DNA from: Bdellovibrionales bacterium
GTDB lineage: Bacteria; Bdellovibrionota; Bdellovibrionia; Bdellovibrionales; UBA1609
Reading direction: 5' to 3'
Length of the DNA: 64,000 bases
NCBI GenBank assembly: GCA_016714165.1
Contig: JADJNU010000002.1
Span: 1-64,000, forward strand
Shown here: positions 56,521-64,000 of the stretch, one piece after another
How the letters are laid out: every line of letters begins with the position of its first letter
Numbering within the stretch: position 1 is the first letter of the stretch
The notes under the pieces: model-generated
Told to the model about the DNA's origin: nothing
Databases searched by the model: none
What the model saw: the letters and a program-made list of their open reading frames with translations, nothing else
Made by a program: the position numbers and the translations under genes

Positions 56521-57410
56521 AAGAGACTTCCAGGCAAATGAAGCGTGACGCAAAATCCTCCGGCCGATTCAGGAGAACGTGAAAAACTCACCCGACCGCC
56601 CATTCTCTTCACCAAAACGACAACTGAATAAAGTCCCACACCACTCCCGCTCGAAGGATTGTGGCGCTCAAAAAGACTCCCAAGATTCGCCATATCTCCA
56701 CCAAATCCCTTGCCCGTATCAGATACCCTCACCTCTACGAGATTTGAATCAATTCTATTTACCGAAATAGAGATACTTTTGGCTCTCCCATGAACCTGAG
56801 CATTTTGAATCAAATTTCCAAAGATACTATCAAGCGCACGACGATCACCCCGAATCACGGCATCTTGGTTGAGATCAATATTCAGGTTGGGCCAATTCTC
56901 CCTATAGGATTCAATCAATTGTCGCAAACTCAAATTCTCAATAAAAAATTGCAGATCCTTTTGGCTCGCTAAAAAGAGAGAGTTCTCCAACTGCAACTGC
57001 AAGCGAACGACGTCTGAATCAAGACGTTTGATTGCAGGAATATCTCCAACTTCTTCACGCAAAATATCTGTCTGAAGACGCAAGCTTGCCAACGCCGTCT
57101 TCACATCATGGGAAAAAGTCGCCAAAAACTGTCGCAAGCTTTGCGATTGAAATCTTTCTCTTGAAATGAGAAAAATAAGAGTGATTCCCCCCCCAAACAA
57201 AAGGACCATCCACGCAAGGCCCTCCCAAATCAACATGTTCTTTTGACGAAATGCCATCTCCTGTTTGAAGATTTCGTGGCTCTCTAATTGAGTCAAAAAA
57301 CTTGTACCAAGATAAAACCACCAAACAGCCATTGCAACGGTACAGCAAATCCATCCGACGGCGAGGGCAATCTTCCAGTTCGACCTCTTCTTCATGAAAC
57401 CATTAGCCAT
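56517..57410 (-). CDS. Sensor histidine kinase inside the haem operon
   Basis: A 297-residue inner-membrane kinase with two transmembrane helices (IALAVGWICCTVAMAVWW and LAWMVLLFGGGITLIFLI) and only about 35 periplasmic residues between them, so the signal may be sensed in or at the membrane. The H-box is FSHDVKTALASLR, the N-box GNLIQNAQVHG, G1 DTGKGFGG and G2 GSGVGLY. Its start overlaps the hemL stop by eight bases and its end overlaps the regulator. It may sense porphyrin, haem or redox state, but nothing in the sequence names the ligand. Confidence 0.88.
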   Translation of the reverse strand: MANGFMKKRSNWKIALAVGWICCTVAMAVWWFYLGTSFLTQLESHEIFKQEMAFRQKNMLIWEGLAWMVLLFGGGITLIFLISRERFQSQSLRQFLATFSHDVKTALASLRLQTDILREEVGDIPAIKRLDSDVVRLQLQLENSLFLASQKDLQFFIENLSLRQLIESYRENWPNLNIDLNQDAVIRGDRRALDSIFGNLIQNAQVHGRAKSISISVNRIDSNLVEVRVSDTGKGFGGDMANLGSLFERHNPSSGSGVGLYSVVVLVKRMGGRVSFSRSPESAGGFCVTLHLPGSLL

Positions 57411-58698
57411 ACATTTCCTGCGTTACCCCAGCGAAAACCTCAAAAGCTTTATCCAAGGCGAGTCCCTGGTGAGCCCAAGACATAAATCCCACTTCAAAGG
57501 CACTGGGAGGTAAATAAACTCCACGATTCAAACAACCATGAAAGAATTTTGAGAATTGGGCTGCATGACCCGCGGCAAAATCCCTCACAGATCTCACTGG
57601 CTTATCTGAGAGAGGATGAAACCAGATAAGGGAAGCAAAGTTAGTGACTCTCCACGGCCTATCAATTCTTTCAAATTCAGAATTGAGCTGCTGGCAAAAC
57701 TTTGAGGTAAAATCATTTAGTTTTCCCAATAACTGACCCTGCTCAATCTTTTTTAAAGTCGCAAGTCCTGCAACCATTCCCACTGGATTCGCACTCAAGG
57801 TTCCTGCCTGATAAACTGGGCCGTTTGGAGCGACCAAATCCAGCAAATCTTTACGTCCTGCATAGCACCCCACAGGAAAGCCGCCTCCTATCACTTTTCC
57901 GTAGGTTACAAGGTCAGGGCGAATACCTAAGCGCTCCGCCATTCCGCCGATTGCTACTCTAAAACCGCTGATCACTTCATCAAAGATAACCAGAGCACCA
58001 TGTCGACGGCTCAGATCCACCACTTTCCGAAGGAATTCATCTCTTTGAATCAGGAGGCCAAAGTTTGCGGGAAGCGGCTCAATGATAACGGCTGCCATTT
58101 TGGAACCAGAACGACTAAAAATTTTTTCCAAGGCACTTTCATCATCAAGGGGACAAATCAAGGTCGTCTCAGCAATTTCTCGAGGAACCCCCGCACTGTC
58201 GCTGGCCACATCTCCGGCCAATCCGCTCCCCGCCTTCACGAGCATGCTATCCACATGGCCATGATAACAAGCTTCAAATTTCAAAATTTTAGATCTTCCC
58301 GTAGCTGCTCGCGCAACTCTTATGGCGCTCATCACGGCCTCAGTTCCCGAACAAACAAAACGAAGCTTTTCAGCCCAGGGCACTTTGGCCTGGATCCACT
58401 CGGCTAACTCCAATGAATAGGGCTCGCAAGTCCCCAAGGTCCATACGCGCGAAATAATCTTCTCAACTTCTGAAGCAACGTCAGGATCACGGTGACCAAG
58501 AATATTTGGGCCAAAGCTCTGGCAAAAATCGACATATCTCTTGCCTTCGACAGATTCAAGATAAGCTCCCTCGGCAAAGCGAAAGAAAAGGGGCTCCCCT
58601 CCTACACTCTTTCCTGATCTAACGGGACTATGAACCCCTCCCGGGGCCACCTTTAACGAACGATCATACAAAAACAATGAAGTTGTCGGATCAGCCAT
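57403..58698 (-). CDS. hemL: Glutamate-1-semialdehyde 2,1-aminomutase
   Basis: A PLP enzyme making 5-aminolevulinate. 431 residues with GGVHSPVRSGKSVGGEPL at the start, GTEAVMSAIRVARAATGR near 120, FDEVISGFRV near 240, and the PLP lysine in TYGKVIGGGFPVG near 265. It follows hemC with no gap and overlaps the kinase. The C5 pathway partner hemA is two genes upstream. Confidence 0.96.
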   Translation of the reverse strand: MADPTTSLFLYDRSLKVAPGGVHSPVRSGKSVGGEPLFFRFAEGAYLESVEGKRYVDFCQSFGPNILGHRDPDVASEVEKIISRVWTLGTCEPYSLELAEWIQAKVPWAEKLRFVCSGTEAVMSAIRVARAATGRSKILKFEACYHGHVDSMLVKAGSGLAGDVASDSAGVPREIAETTLICPLDDESALEKIFSRSGSKMAAVIIEPLPANFGLLIQRDEFLRKVVDLSRRHGALVIFDEVISGFRVAIGGMAERLGIRPDLVTYGKVIGGGFPVGCYAGRKDLLDLVAPNGPVYQAGTLSANPVGMVAGLATLKKIEQGQLLGKLNDFTSKFCQQLNSEFERIDRPWRVTNFASLIWFHPLSDKPVRSVRDFAAGHAAQFSKFFHGCLNRGVYLPPSAFEVGFMSWAHQGLALDKAFEVFAGVTQEMYG

Positions 58699-60216
58699 TT
58701 AACTCTCTCCTATGAGGGTCATGTGTCGCCAATTTTCAAAATCGAGGAAGACCCGCAATCTATCTGATGGGAGCAGCTTCGCAAGGATTTTATATGTATT
58801 ACCTGGACCGCAGCCATGATAGCCCCCAGAAAGAATCTCAGGATACAGCTCAAGGGCTCGCTGGAAACTGCTTCCGCTCATCCAAAAAAAATGAGTTTTT
58901 CCTCTGATATCAGGTGGAGGCTCGATCGAACGCAGTTCGTAAGTCGGAATCATTTCCATCTCACCTTCTTCATAGCCTTTTAAATGAGAAAGCTTCACCC
59001 ATTTAAAGTCAGCACCAGCCATTGATTCGATCATCGGTTTTTCCTGTTCACCCATCGCTTCTGCACACCCATTTACCCACAGGTCCCGCTTGGCGAGCTC
59101 CTGCCATGATCGTAATCCACTGATCCACAGGGCCCTAAATGGCAGTTTTTCCCATTCCCTAGGGAAACTCTCCGCACGAGAAATCCAGACTCCAACTGAA
59201 GACGCCCTCTCTTCAATTTTAGCATCGCTGAGGTCACTCTTGGCAATTCGCGAAAACCAACGCGCTTCTGTCGGTTGGAAGGGAAAAATTTTCTCCCGTT
59301 CCGCTCTCCACTTGGCAGGAAGAGGTTCCTCACAAATCTGTCTCAAATCCAAAATCTGCCCTTGATCCGTCAAACCCCGCAAAAATTCAACTCGGCCGTA
59401 AGGACGATTTAAAATGGAAACCCCAATTTTCTGATGGCATCCTCCTCCATACCCTGCCAAAATGCGCCTTTCTTCTGAAACCGCCTGAAAAGTTGCCTCG
59501 CATTGAATGGATTTGAGCAAAGTTCTCAAATCCTCGCGACTTTCGAGAATCTCTATTGCCAATGCACCTTGAGCTGCCGCCGCCGGGTTCAGAGCCAAAG
59601 GCAAGACACACCAATGGCAGAGTGACAAAACATCTCGAACATATCTTTGAGTCTCAGCAAACTCATTTTCTGGCGCCTCAAGAAGGCGATCGACAGCAGC
59701 CTTCGCCAAGATAAGACCATCAGCATCGCTCTCCATCAATTTCTTGAGTCGAGTAGGAATATTGCCTCGGACTGCAATAAACTCCAGCTCGGGGTGCCCA
59801 GGAAGAAGCGGGGGAAGACTCGCAGCCAGATTGTGAACCCGACGAGGCGAAGAAGATAAAACATTCAATTTGGATTTTTTTCTAGATGTCTTCTTCAAAA
59901 AAAACAGATCACGAAGGTCTGCGCGAGGCAGGGTCGCGACCACTCTGACTCCGGGCTTCTCCTCGACCGGGAGATCCTTCCAGGAATGGACCACAAGGTC
60001 AGATTTTCCTGAAATAAGATCCTCATAAAAATCTTGAGTGAAGAGACCCTTAGCAGGAGATTTATCGATCGCCAAATCCAAACGCAAATCGCCAAATGAC
60101 GACTTAAAATCAAAGTCTACGATCAAATTTGGGTGAAATCTCTTAAGAGCCCGAGCCACCATGTAGGATTGGATACGCGCCAAATCACTTTGGCGCGACG
60201 CAATTTTTAGGCGCAT
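58699..60216 (-). CDS. hemC: Hydroxymethylbilane synthase fused to a HemD-like domain
   Basis: The first 305 residues are HemC, which links four porphobilinogens: KIASRQSDLARIQ at the start, LVVHSWKDLPVEE, and the cofactor-binding Cys in GGGCHQKIG near residue 240. The remaining 200 residues look like a divergent uroporphyrinogen-III synthase (HemD). They begin around VGVWISRAES and include SGLRSWQEL, TYELRSIEPPP, FFWMSGSSFQRAL and CGPGNTYKIL, where HemD has its Ser-rich and G-P-x-T segments. No separate hemD is present, so a bifunctional HemCD is likely. The ATG at 60216 overlaps the hemA stop. Confidence 0.85.
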   Translation of the reverse strand: MRLKIASRQSDLARIQSYMVARALKRFHPNLIVDFDFKSSFGDLRLDLAIDKSPAKGLFTQDFYEDLISGKSDLVVHSWKDLPVEEKPGVRVVATLPRADLRDLFFLKKTSRKKSKLNVLSSSPRRVHNLAASLPPLLPGHPELEFIAVRGNIPTRLKKLMESDADGLILAKAAVDRLLEAPENEFAETQRYVRDVLSLCHWCVLPLALNPAAAAQGALAIEILESREDLRTLLKSIQCEATFQAVSEERRILAGYGGGCHQKIGVSILNRPYGRVEFLRGLTDQGQILDLRQICEEPLPAKWRAEREKIFPFQPTEARWFSRIAKSDLSDAKIEERASSVGVWISRAESFPREWEKLPFRALWISGLRSWQELAKRDLWVNGCAEAMGEQEKPMIESMAGADFKWVKLSHLKGYEEGEMEMIPTYELRSIEPPPDIRGKTHFFWMSGSSFQRALELYPEILSGGYHGCGPGNTYKILAKLLPSDRLRVFLDFENWRHMTLIGES

Positions 60217-61109
60217 AGGTCGTCCCAACCAAAGGGACGGTTGCGAACGGCCTTCCGCAGTTCATTTAAAACGACCTGAATACGATTTCGTGCCCCCGCT
60301 AAGGCAATCTCGGTCTGCCGCCTATTTTCTTCGATCGCAACAAAAAACTCTTGCAAGCCAACGACCGGAACGGAGCTCTTCAGTGGATCTCTGTCACTCT
60401 CGCCCCTCAAATCCAACACCAGCCGCAGATCTGGGAATCGATTGCATGACCATTTATAGAACCAATCGCTTTGCACCGGGGCTGCGACCACCAAGGCCTG
60501 GGAAAGAAAAGGCCCTTCACTTTCCATTTGTACGAGATTTGAAAAAGGAAATTCTTTACTCAAGAGCTGTGCCTTTGTGAGGCAACGAACAAAGACATTG
60601 ATCTCTTTATCCGAATCCCTCTTTGCAAACCAAGGTAGAATATCTAGGACGAGTCGACCCGAACCCAACAAGGCCAGCTGAGAAAATGGGGCCAAATGCT
60701 TTCGGGCCAAACTTCCGTAACTTTGGCCTCCCAGACCAACGAGATGCTCCTGCCGAATGGCCTTTACCTCTCTAATTAGTTGAACCATCAAGCCACGCAC
60801 AGGCCAGTGCCCTTCACGCCTCTTTACAACTTCATCATAAAAATCCTTAAACTGGCCAAAAACCTCAGTTTCACCAATTAAGGGCGAATGAAGCCCACTG
60901 ACAATCTCGAGTAAAAACTGATAGGCTTCATCGTCCCTGTAGATTTCCCCTGAAAACTGAGACAGGCGTGCCCCATCCATCTCAATTTCCGATGAATGGG
61001 CGATGGCAATGTGTCTCAGACAAGTTGTCCAGACTTCCCAAGGGGAGGCGGGAGAAATCCAGTTAACGGAGGGCCTCTGCTGATGGAGAACAATCAATCC
61101 TGAATGCAT
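60207..61109 (-). CDS. hemA: Glutamyl-tRNA reductase, short form
   Basis: Reduces Glu-tRNA to glutamate-1-semialdehyde, starting haem synthesis. The match is to the catalytic and NADPH domains only: catalytic Cys30 in TTCLRHIAIAHSSE, and the family signature SPLIGETEVFGQFKDFYDE near residue 80. A Rossmann-like stretch ALLGSGRLVLDIL follows near 145. At 300 residues it lacks the usual 100-120 residue dimerisation arm, and the N-terminus is about 20 residues short. It leads the operon; a promoter should lie in 61110-61190. It is likely still functional given the intact operon, but its oligomer must differ. Confidence 0.82.
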   Translation of the reverse strand: MHSGLIVLHQQRPSVNWISPASPWEVWTTCLRHIAIAHSSEIEMDGARLSQFSGEIYRDDEAYQFLLEIVSGLHSPLIGETEVFGQFKDFYDEVVKRREGHWPVRGLMVQLIREVKAIRQEHLVGLGGQSYGSLARKHLAPFSQLALLGSGRLVLDILPWFAKRDSDKEINVFVRCLTKAQLLSKEFPFSNLVQMESEGPFLSQALVVAAPVQSDWFYKWSCNRFPDLRLVLDLRGESDRDPLKSSVPVVGLQEFFVAIEENRRQTEIALAGARNRIQVVLNELRKAVRNRPFGWDDLCA

Positions 61110-61359
61110 AGACCACCATCGTATCGTGAATGGCCTAGACTTTTGTCACGCCTATGTCACAAAACTTATTAGCTCAATTTTAGCTCTTCCCAAATGAAAA
61201 CGAAAATCACTTCGATTTCAGAGCCAGCCGCGAAGCAGACCCGCTCGACTCAAAAAATGGACAGACCTATTGAGCAGTTTTCTCACGACTTAGGTCTTCC
61301 ATCAAAAAAAAAATTACCTCAGCGAGGGCAACTCCGTCTCATCATGGTACAATTACAGT

Positions 61360-62631
61360 ATGAATCGCGTGGGGTTTTTATGTGTCATCTTCGGATGCTC
61401 GTTCATGGGCGCGGCTTGTTTTAGCCTCCCTCCAAAACCCTATCCATCTAACAAGTTCGCCACAACATATAAGCCCTCTCGCCACGCATTTCTAAATCTC
61501 TTTTCAAAATTTCTGGAAAATCCTTCGGTGTCCGGATTGAGTGGCATCAGAGAATACATGGCTAGCTCGGATGGCGAGGGCGACAAATACTTGATGGCCT
61601 ACAAAACGCAGCGCCGATTTGCAGACAAGTTCTTTGCCCAAATTGTGGCAAATATTGAAAGGGACGACGTTTCAACGGTACGCGCGCTGCTCTATTTGGC
61701 CTATGATCTTGGAGAAGAGAACATGGACGCAGAATCTCGCTCAATCTCCTCGGAACTCATCAATGTCGAAAAGGGCAAGAATTTAAGAACAGTCAAATCT
61801 GCCGAATATCTCTTGGGGGTGCACATTTCTTACAACCACCCTCAACTGCTCCTTAAAGCGATTGCTCAAGAAATGACATCCGAAAAAAAGCTGAGCTTCT
61901 ACGCGAGAAAAATTGCAGAGTTTGGCCTTGATGACGAGCTGTTCAAGCCTCTTTGCCCAAACTGTCCCCCCTATCCCGTCTCGTTTCAAGAACAAAAATA
62001 TCGCAGACTCACCTCTCCCCTTGCCACAGATTCCGGTGAAATAAAGGTTCAAAATTACTTTCGCAAATCCCGTCTTGCAAAGGTCAACGAAGCTCCCATT
62101 CTGCAACTGCGCCGTTTGATTTTTGAACCTAAAGATAGTCGTATTGAGGAGTTAAGAGAGGCCTGTTACCCCAAGTCTAGCCCCTCTGCTCAGAAACCAG
62201 ATATCAGAGATCTTGGAGATATGGTAAATCAAAAAATTGTCGAATCGCTCAATAAGGGAGATGTGGAGGTTGCTCGAGCCTTGGTGCTCGTTTCAAATGA
62301 ACGCTGCTGGAACGAAATAGACAACATCGATGGTCCACAACCCTGGCTGGCCACCATTCTCATCTGTCACCGTCCAGAAATCTTTGTTCAAGCCAGCGCT
62401 CTAGAAAATCCGAACGAACTCTTTTTTCAGAAGATAATGAAATTCAATTCTCCGCAGGCGCTCATGAATTGTACCGGACAGGCGGCTGGAGCAGGAGATA
62501 TTCAACAGATTCGTTTAGAGAAAATAAAATCAGTTGAAGCAATAACCCCCATGGAAAAACGCATCGTCGACTATATCGTGAAGAATTTCAGTGCCTCCGA
62601 GATCGAAGATCAAGACTCCGATCAAAACTAA
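61360..62631 (+). CDS. Lipoprotein of unknown function
   Basis: 423 residues. The N-terminus MNRVGFLCVIFGCSFMGAAC offers two possible lipobox cysteines (Cys13 after V-I-F-G and Cys20 after G-A-A). The mature part is mostly helical with repeated patterns like KLSFYARKIAEFGLDDELF and QKIVESLNKGDVEVARALVL, suggesting a TPR- or SEL1-like helical repeat fold. A conserved-looking CPNCPPYP lies near residue 200. It is monocistronic. A small open frame at 61194-61424 overlaps its start. Confidence 0.68.
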   Translation: MNRVGFLCVIFGCSFMGAACFSLPPKPYPSNKFATTYKPSRHAFLNLFSKFLENPSVSGLSGIREYMASSDGEGDKYLMAYKTQRRFADKFFAQIVANIERDDVSTVRALLYLAYDLGEENMDAESRSISSELINVEKGKNLRTVKSAEYLLGVHISYNHPQLLLKAIAQEMTSEKKLSFYARKIAEFGLDDELFKPLCPNCPPYPVSFQEQKYRRLTSPLATDSGEIKVQNYFRKSRLAKVNEAPILQLRRLIFEPKDSRIEELREACYPKSSPSAQKPDIRDLGDMVNQKIVESLNKGDVEVARALVLVSNERCWNEIDNIDGPQPWLATILICHRPEIFVQASALENPNELFFQKIMKFNSPQALMNCTGQAAGAGDIQQIRLEKIKSVEAITPMEKRIVDYIVKNFSASEIEDQDSDQN

Positions 62632-62735
62632 GACATCAATAAATAGGAAAAAAATTAATCTTGACATGAGCTTTTTTGATCACAGATTCGAGTCGTGGTG
62701 GTCAGGTGAATTTTATCAAACCAAAGGAGTTATTT

Positions 62736-63179
62736 ATGAAAACCGGGTTAACAAAGTGGAATGATCGTTCTTCACTGTGGGACTTGTTTGGTGACGTTGA
62801 TGCTTTTTTCGGGAACGGTTTCCTGTCCGACAAAGGTGTGAATCCTCAGTTTGGCTTTCAGCCTGCCGTCAACGTTGTAGAGAGTGACAGCAGTTATCTT
62901 ATCAGTGCTGATTTACCTGGATTGACAAGGGATGACATCCACGTTGATTTGAATGACGGAATCCTTAGTGTGAGCGGGGAGCGCCGTGAGGAAAAGGAAG
63001 TCACTCAGAAGAGCTTTCGACGCTTCGAAAAGCGTTATGGGAAGTTCGTTCGCAGTTTCCGGCTTCCTGAGAATGTGCGATCTGAAGCGATAGAAGCCAA
63101 ATATGAGAACGGTGTTTTAGAAGTTCAGGTTCCTAAGGCGGAACGGGCGGTACCCAAAAAAATTGAGGTCAAATCTTAG
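62736..63179 (+). CDS. Hsp20 small heat-shock protein
   Basis: An ATP-independent holdase chaperone. The ATG at 62736 has AAAGGAG before it; an open frame extends 20 codons upstream. 147 residues. The alpha-crystallin domain spans about 40-135: FQPAVNVVESDSSYLISADLPGLTRDDI, then ERREEKEVTQKSFRR, and GVLEVQVPKAERAVPKKIEV with the I/V-x-I/V-like tail. A TTGACA at 62661 could be a -35 element, but no good -10 follows at 17 bases. Confidence 0.92.
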   Translation: MKTGLTKWNDRSSLWDLFGDVDAFFGNGFLSDKGVNPQFGFQPAVNVVESDSSYLISADLPGLTRDDIHVDLNDGILSVSGERREEKEVTQKSFRRFEKRYGKFVRSFRLPENVRSEAIEAKYENGVLEVQVPKAERAVPKKIEVKS

Positions 63180-63214
63180 TTGGCGAGTGGTTAAGTCGAT
63201 AGGGTTCGATGAGC

Positions 63215-63239
63215 AAGGCTCCGTTGTTTTCGGAGCCTT
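63215..63239 (+). terminator. Hairpin downstream of hsp20
   Basis: AAGGCTCCG and CGGAGCCTT form a perfect 9-base stem with loop TTGTTTT, 35 bases after the hsp20 stop. No T-run follows immediately, so it may be a Rho-dependent or weak terminator. Confidence 0.55.
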
Positions 63240-63306
63240 CACCGCAGCGGCGGCAGGGGGGAGCCAATCCTCCGCCATCGTTCGTTTTTTGTTTCTTTAG
63301 TGACAC

Positions 63307-64000
63307 TCAACGATAAAAGAGAAAGTAGTAAAGAAGTGGGCAACTTGTCCAAAATACGATCTGGGCCAAAAATCCGAGGGTTTTTTCCCAAGATGCACTT
63401 GTATCGGGTAACATGGGATCTTGCTTTCGAAAGAGGTGCATGAAAACTCTTTCTTCAATATGGTTTACGAATAGCCCCCAGACTCCGACATAAAGAAAGT
63501 GAAAACCCAAAACCACTACCAATCGTTGAACCATATCCACTGGCGGCTTTGGATAGTTCTTTGACCACCATATCATCACTAGAAAAATCACAAAGGCAAA
63601 ATATTTGAGAACGAGAATGGGCCAATAATTTATTTTTCGCCACATTCTAGCCCACGATACATCTACCATTCGAGAAGTTAGAATATACTTAATGAGAGTA
63701 TTCTCAGAAAAAAGTTCTGGTCTATCCTTACAAATAGCCTCAAGCACCATTAAATTTCCCGACAAAGCTGATGGAATCCTAAACTTCACCCCATTTTTCA
63801 AATGTATGATAAATCCACTAAAAAAGCGCGGCGATGAGATTAAAATTGATACCTTCTTAATATTTTTGAATGCTATTTCGTGTTCAGATTTTAGATCATC
63901 AATAATCAATCGATTTGGATCAAGCCAATAACGCGATCTTATCTGAGGCCGAACAAATAAAATAAGATAAATAAATGATGCCAATGGTAAAGAGGAGACG
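63307..64000 (-). CDS. Membrane protein of unknown function, partial
   Basis: At least 225 residues; the frame is open to the window edge, so the start is not seen. It begins with a hydrophobic stretch (FIYLILFVRP), then a polar region of about 75 residues with strand-rich sequence (YWLDPNRLIIDDLKSEHEIAFKNIKKV), possibly a PH-like or YcxB-like cytoplasmic domain. Three or four helices follow (ILVLKYFAFVIFLVMIWW and others). No family is certain. Confidence 0.55.
   Translation of the reverse strand, partial: VSSLPLASFIYLILFVRPQIRSRYWLDPNRLIIDDLKSEHEIAFKNIKKVSILISSPRFFSGFIIHLKNGVKFRIPSALSGNLMVLEAICKDRPELFSENTLIKYILTSRMVDVSWARMWRKINYWPILVLKYFAFVIFLVMIWWSKNYPKPPVDMVQRLVVVLGFHFLYVGVWGLFVNHIEERVFMHLFRKQDPMLPDTSASWEKTLGFLAQIVFWTSCPLLYYFLFYR

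Noticed and set aside
61194..61424. 76-codon frame before the lipoprotein gene
   Set aside because: Overlaps the lipoprotein by 65 bases, has no ribosome site and no recognisable features; it may be a leader but cannot be supported.
62661..62689. Sigma70 promoter for hsp20
   Set aside because: The TTGACA is good, but the -10 position (AGATTC) is poor; left as a remark only.
1..64000. CRISPR array, prophage or insertion sequence
   Set aside because: No regularly spaced repeats, phage structural genes or transposases were seen.

Overview
The window looks like a chromosomal segment of a predatory-bacterium relative (Bdellovibrionota, Bdellovibrio-like). This is inferred from gene content and style, not from a database match. 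Many lipoproteins and periplasmic proteins are encoded, some with the unusual lipobox F-Q-N-C. There are tandem ExbD genes, a class I DhnA-type aldolase beside lysS, an extra MreB, and frequent TTG/GTG starts. The base composition is moderate and no phage or insertion sequence is recognisable.

Layout. 1-6.1 kb (minus strand): remains of two large exported-protein genes with AAA+-like segments, broken by frameshifts every few hundred bases. 6.7-12.5 kb: a small exported protein, a rhodanese-like lipoprotein, lysS and a class I aldolase, then an MFS exporter and an Nfu Fe-S carrier on the plus strand. 12.5-24.3 kb (minus strand): DUF366, queC, a Lys-rich protein, recJ, secF, secD, yajC, tgt, queA, tatA, dedA and an exbB-exbD-exbD cluster. 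A tRNA-Leu(GAG) with a good promoter lies at 24.85 kb. 25-40.8 kb is an accessory-looking region. It holds a metallopeptidase lipoprotein operon with a frameshifted YbdK-type ligase, two paralogous two-component pairs (one kinase has lost its C-terminus to a piece of lgt), a HAD phosphatase with an internal stop, an exported metallophosphoesterase, duplicated lgt/kinase-tail cassettes, a Ca2+/cation antiporter and an MreB paralogue. 41-48.1 kb: TerC, a YqaA/DedA-like protein, a PlsC acyltransferase, a Cys-rich VWA-like lipoprotein and a porin. 48.3-49.8 kb: a compact unit made of a LysR regulator, a 27-residue Cys-rich peptide, a terminator and a WHxF...HH protein. 49.9-61.1 kb (minus strand): Hpt protein and nucleoside phosphorylase, then a tight haem operon hemA-hemC(D)-hemL-HK-RR-hemE-hemN-hemG-hemH. 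61.3-64 kb: a lipoprotein, Hsp20 and a partial membrane protein.

How the genes fit together. The haem genes take glutamyl-tRNA to haem, lacking only hemB here, and carry their own sensor kinase and regulator inside the operon. queA, tgt and queC, with DUF366 nearby, form a scattered queuosine set. secD, secF, yajC and tatA serve export. The most novel-looking unit is the peptide system at 48.3-49.8 kb: a regulator, a repeated operator-like site, a tiny peptide ending in C-x3-C-C, an intergenic terminator that would keep the peptide in excess, and one downstream partner.

Caution. Single-base or small frameshifts break several conserved genes (queA, secF, ybdK, the rhodanese lipoprotein). Several lie next to short homopolymers or direct repeats, so sequencing error and genuine decay cannot be separated from this sequence alone.
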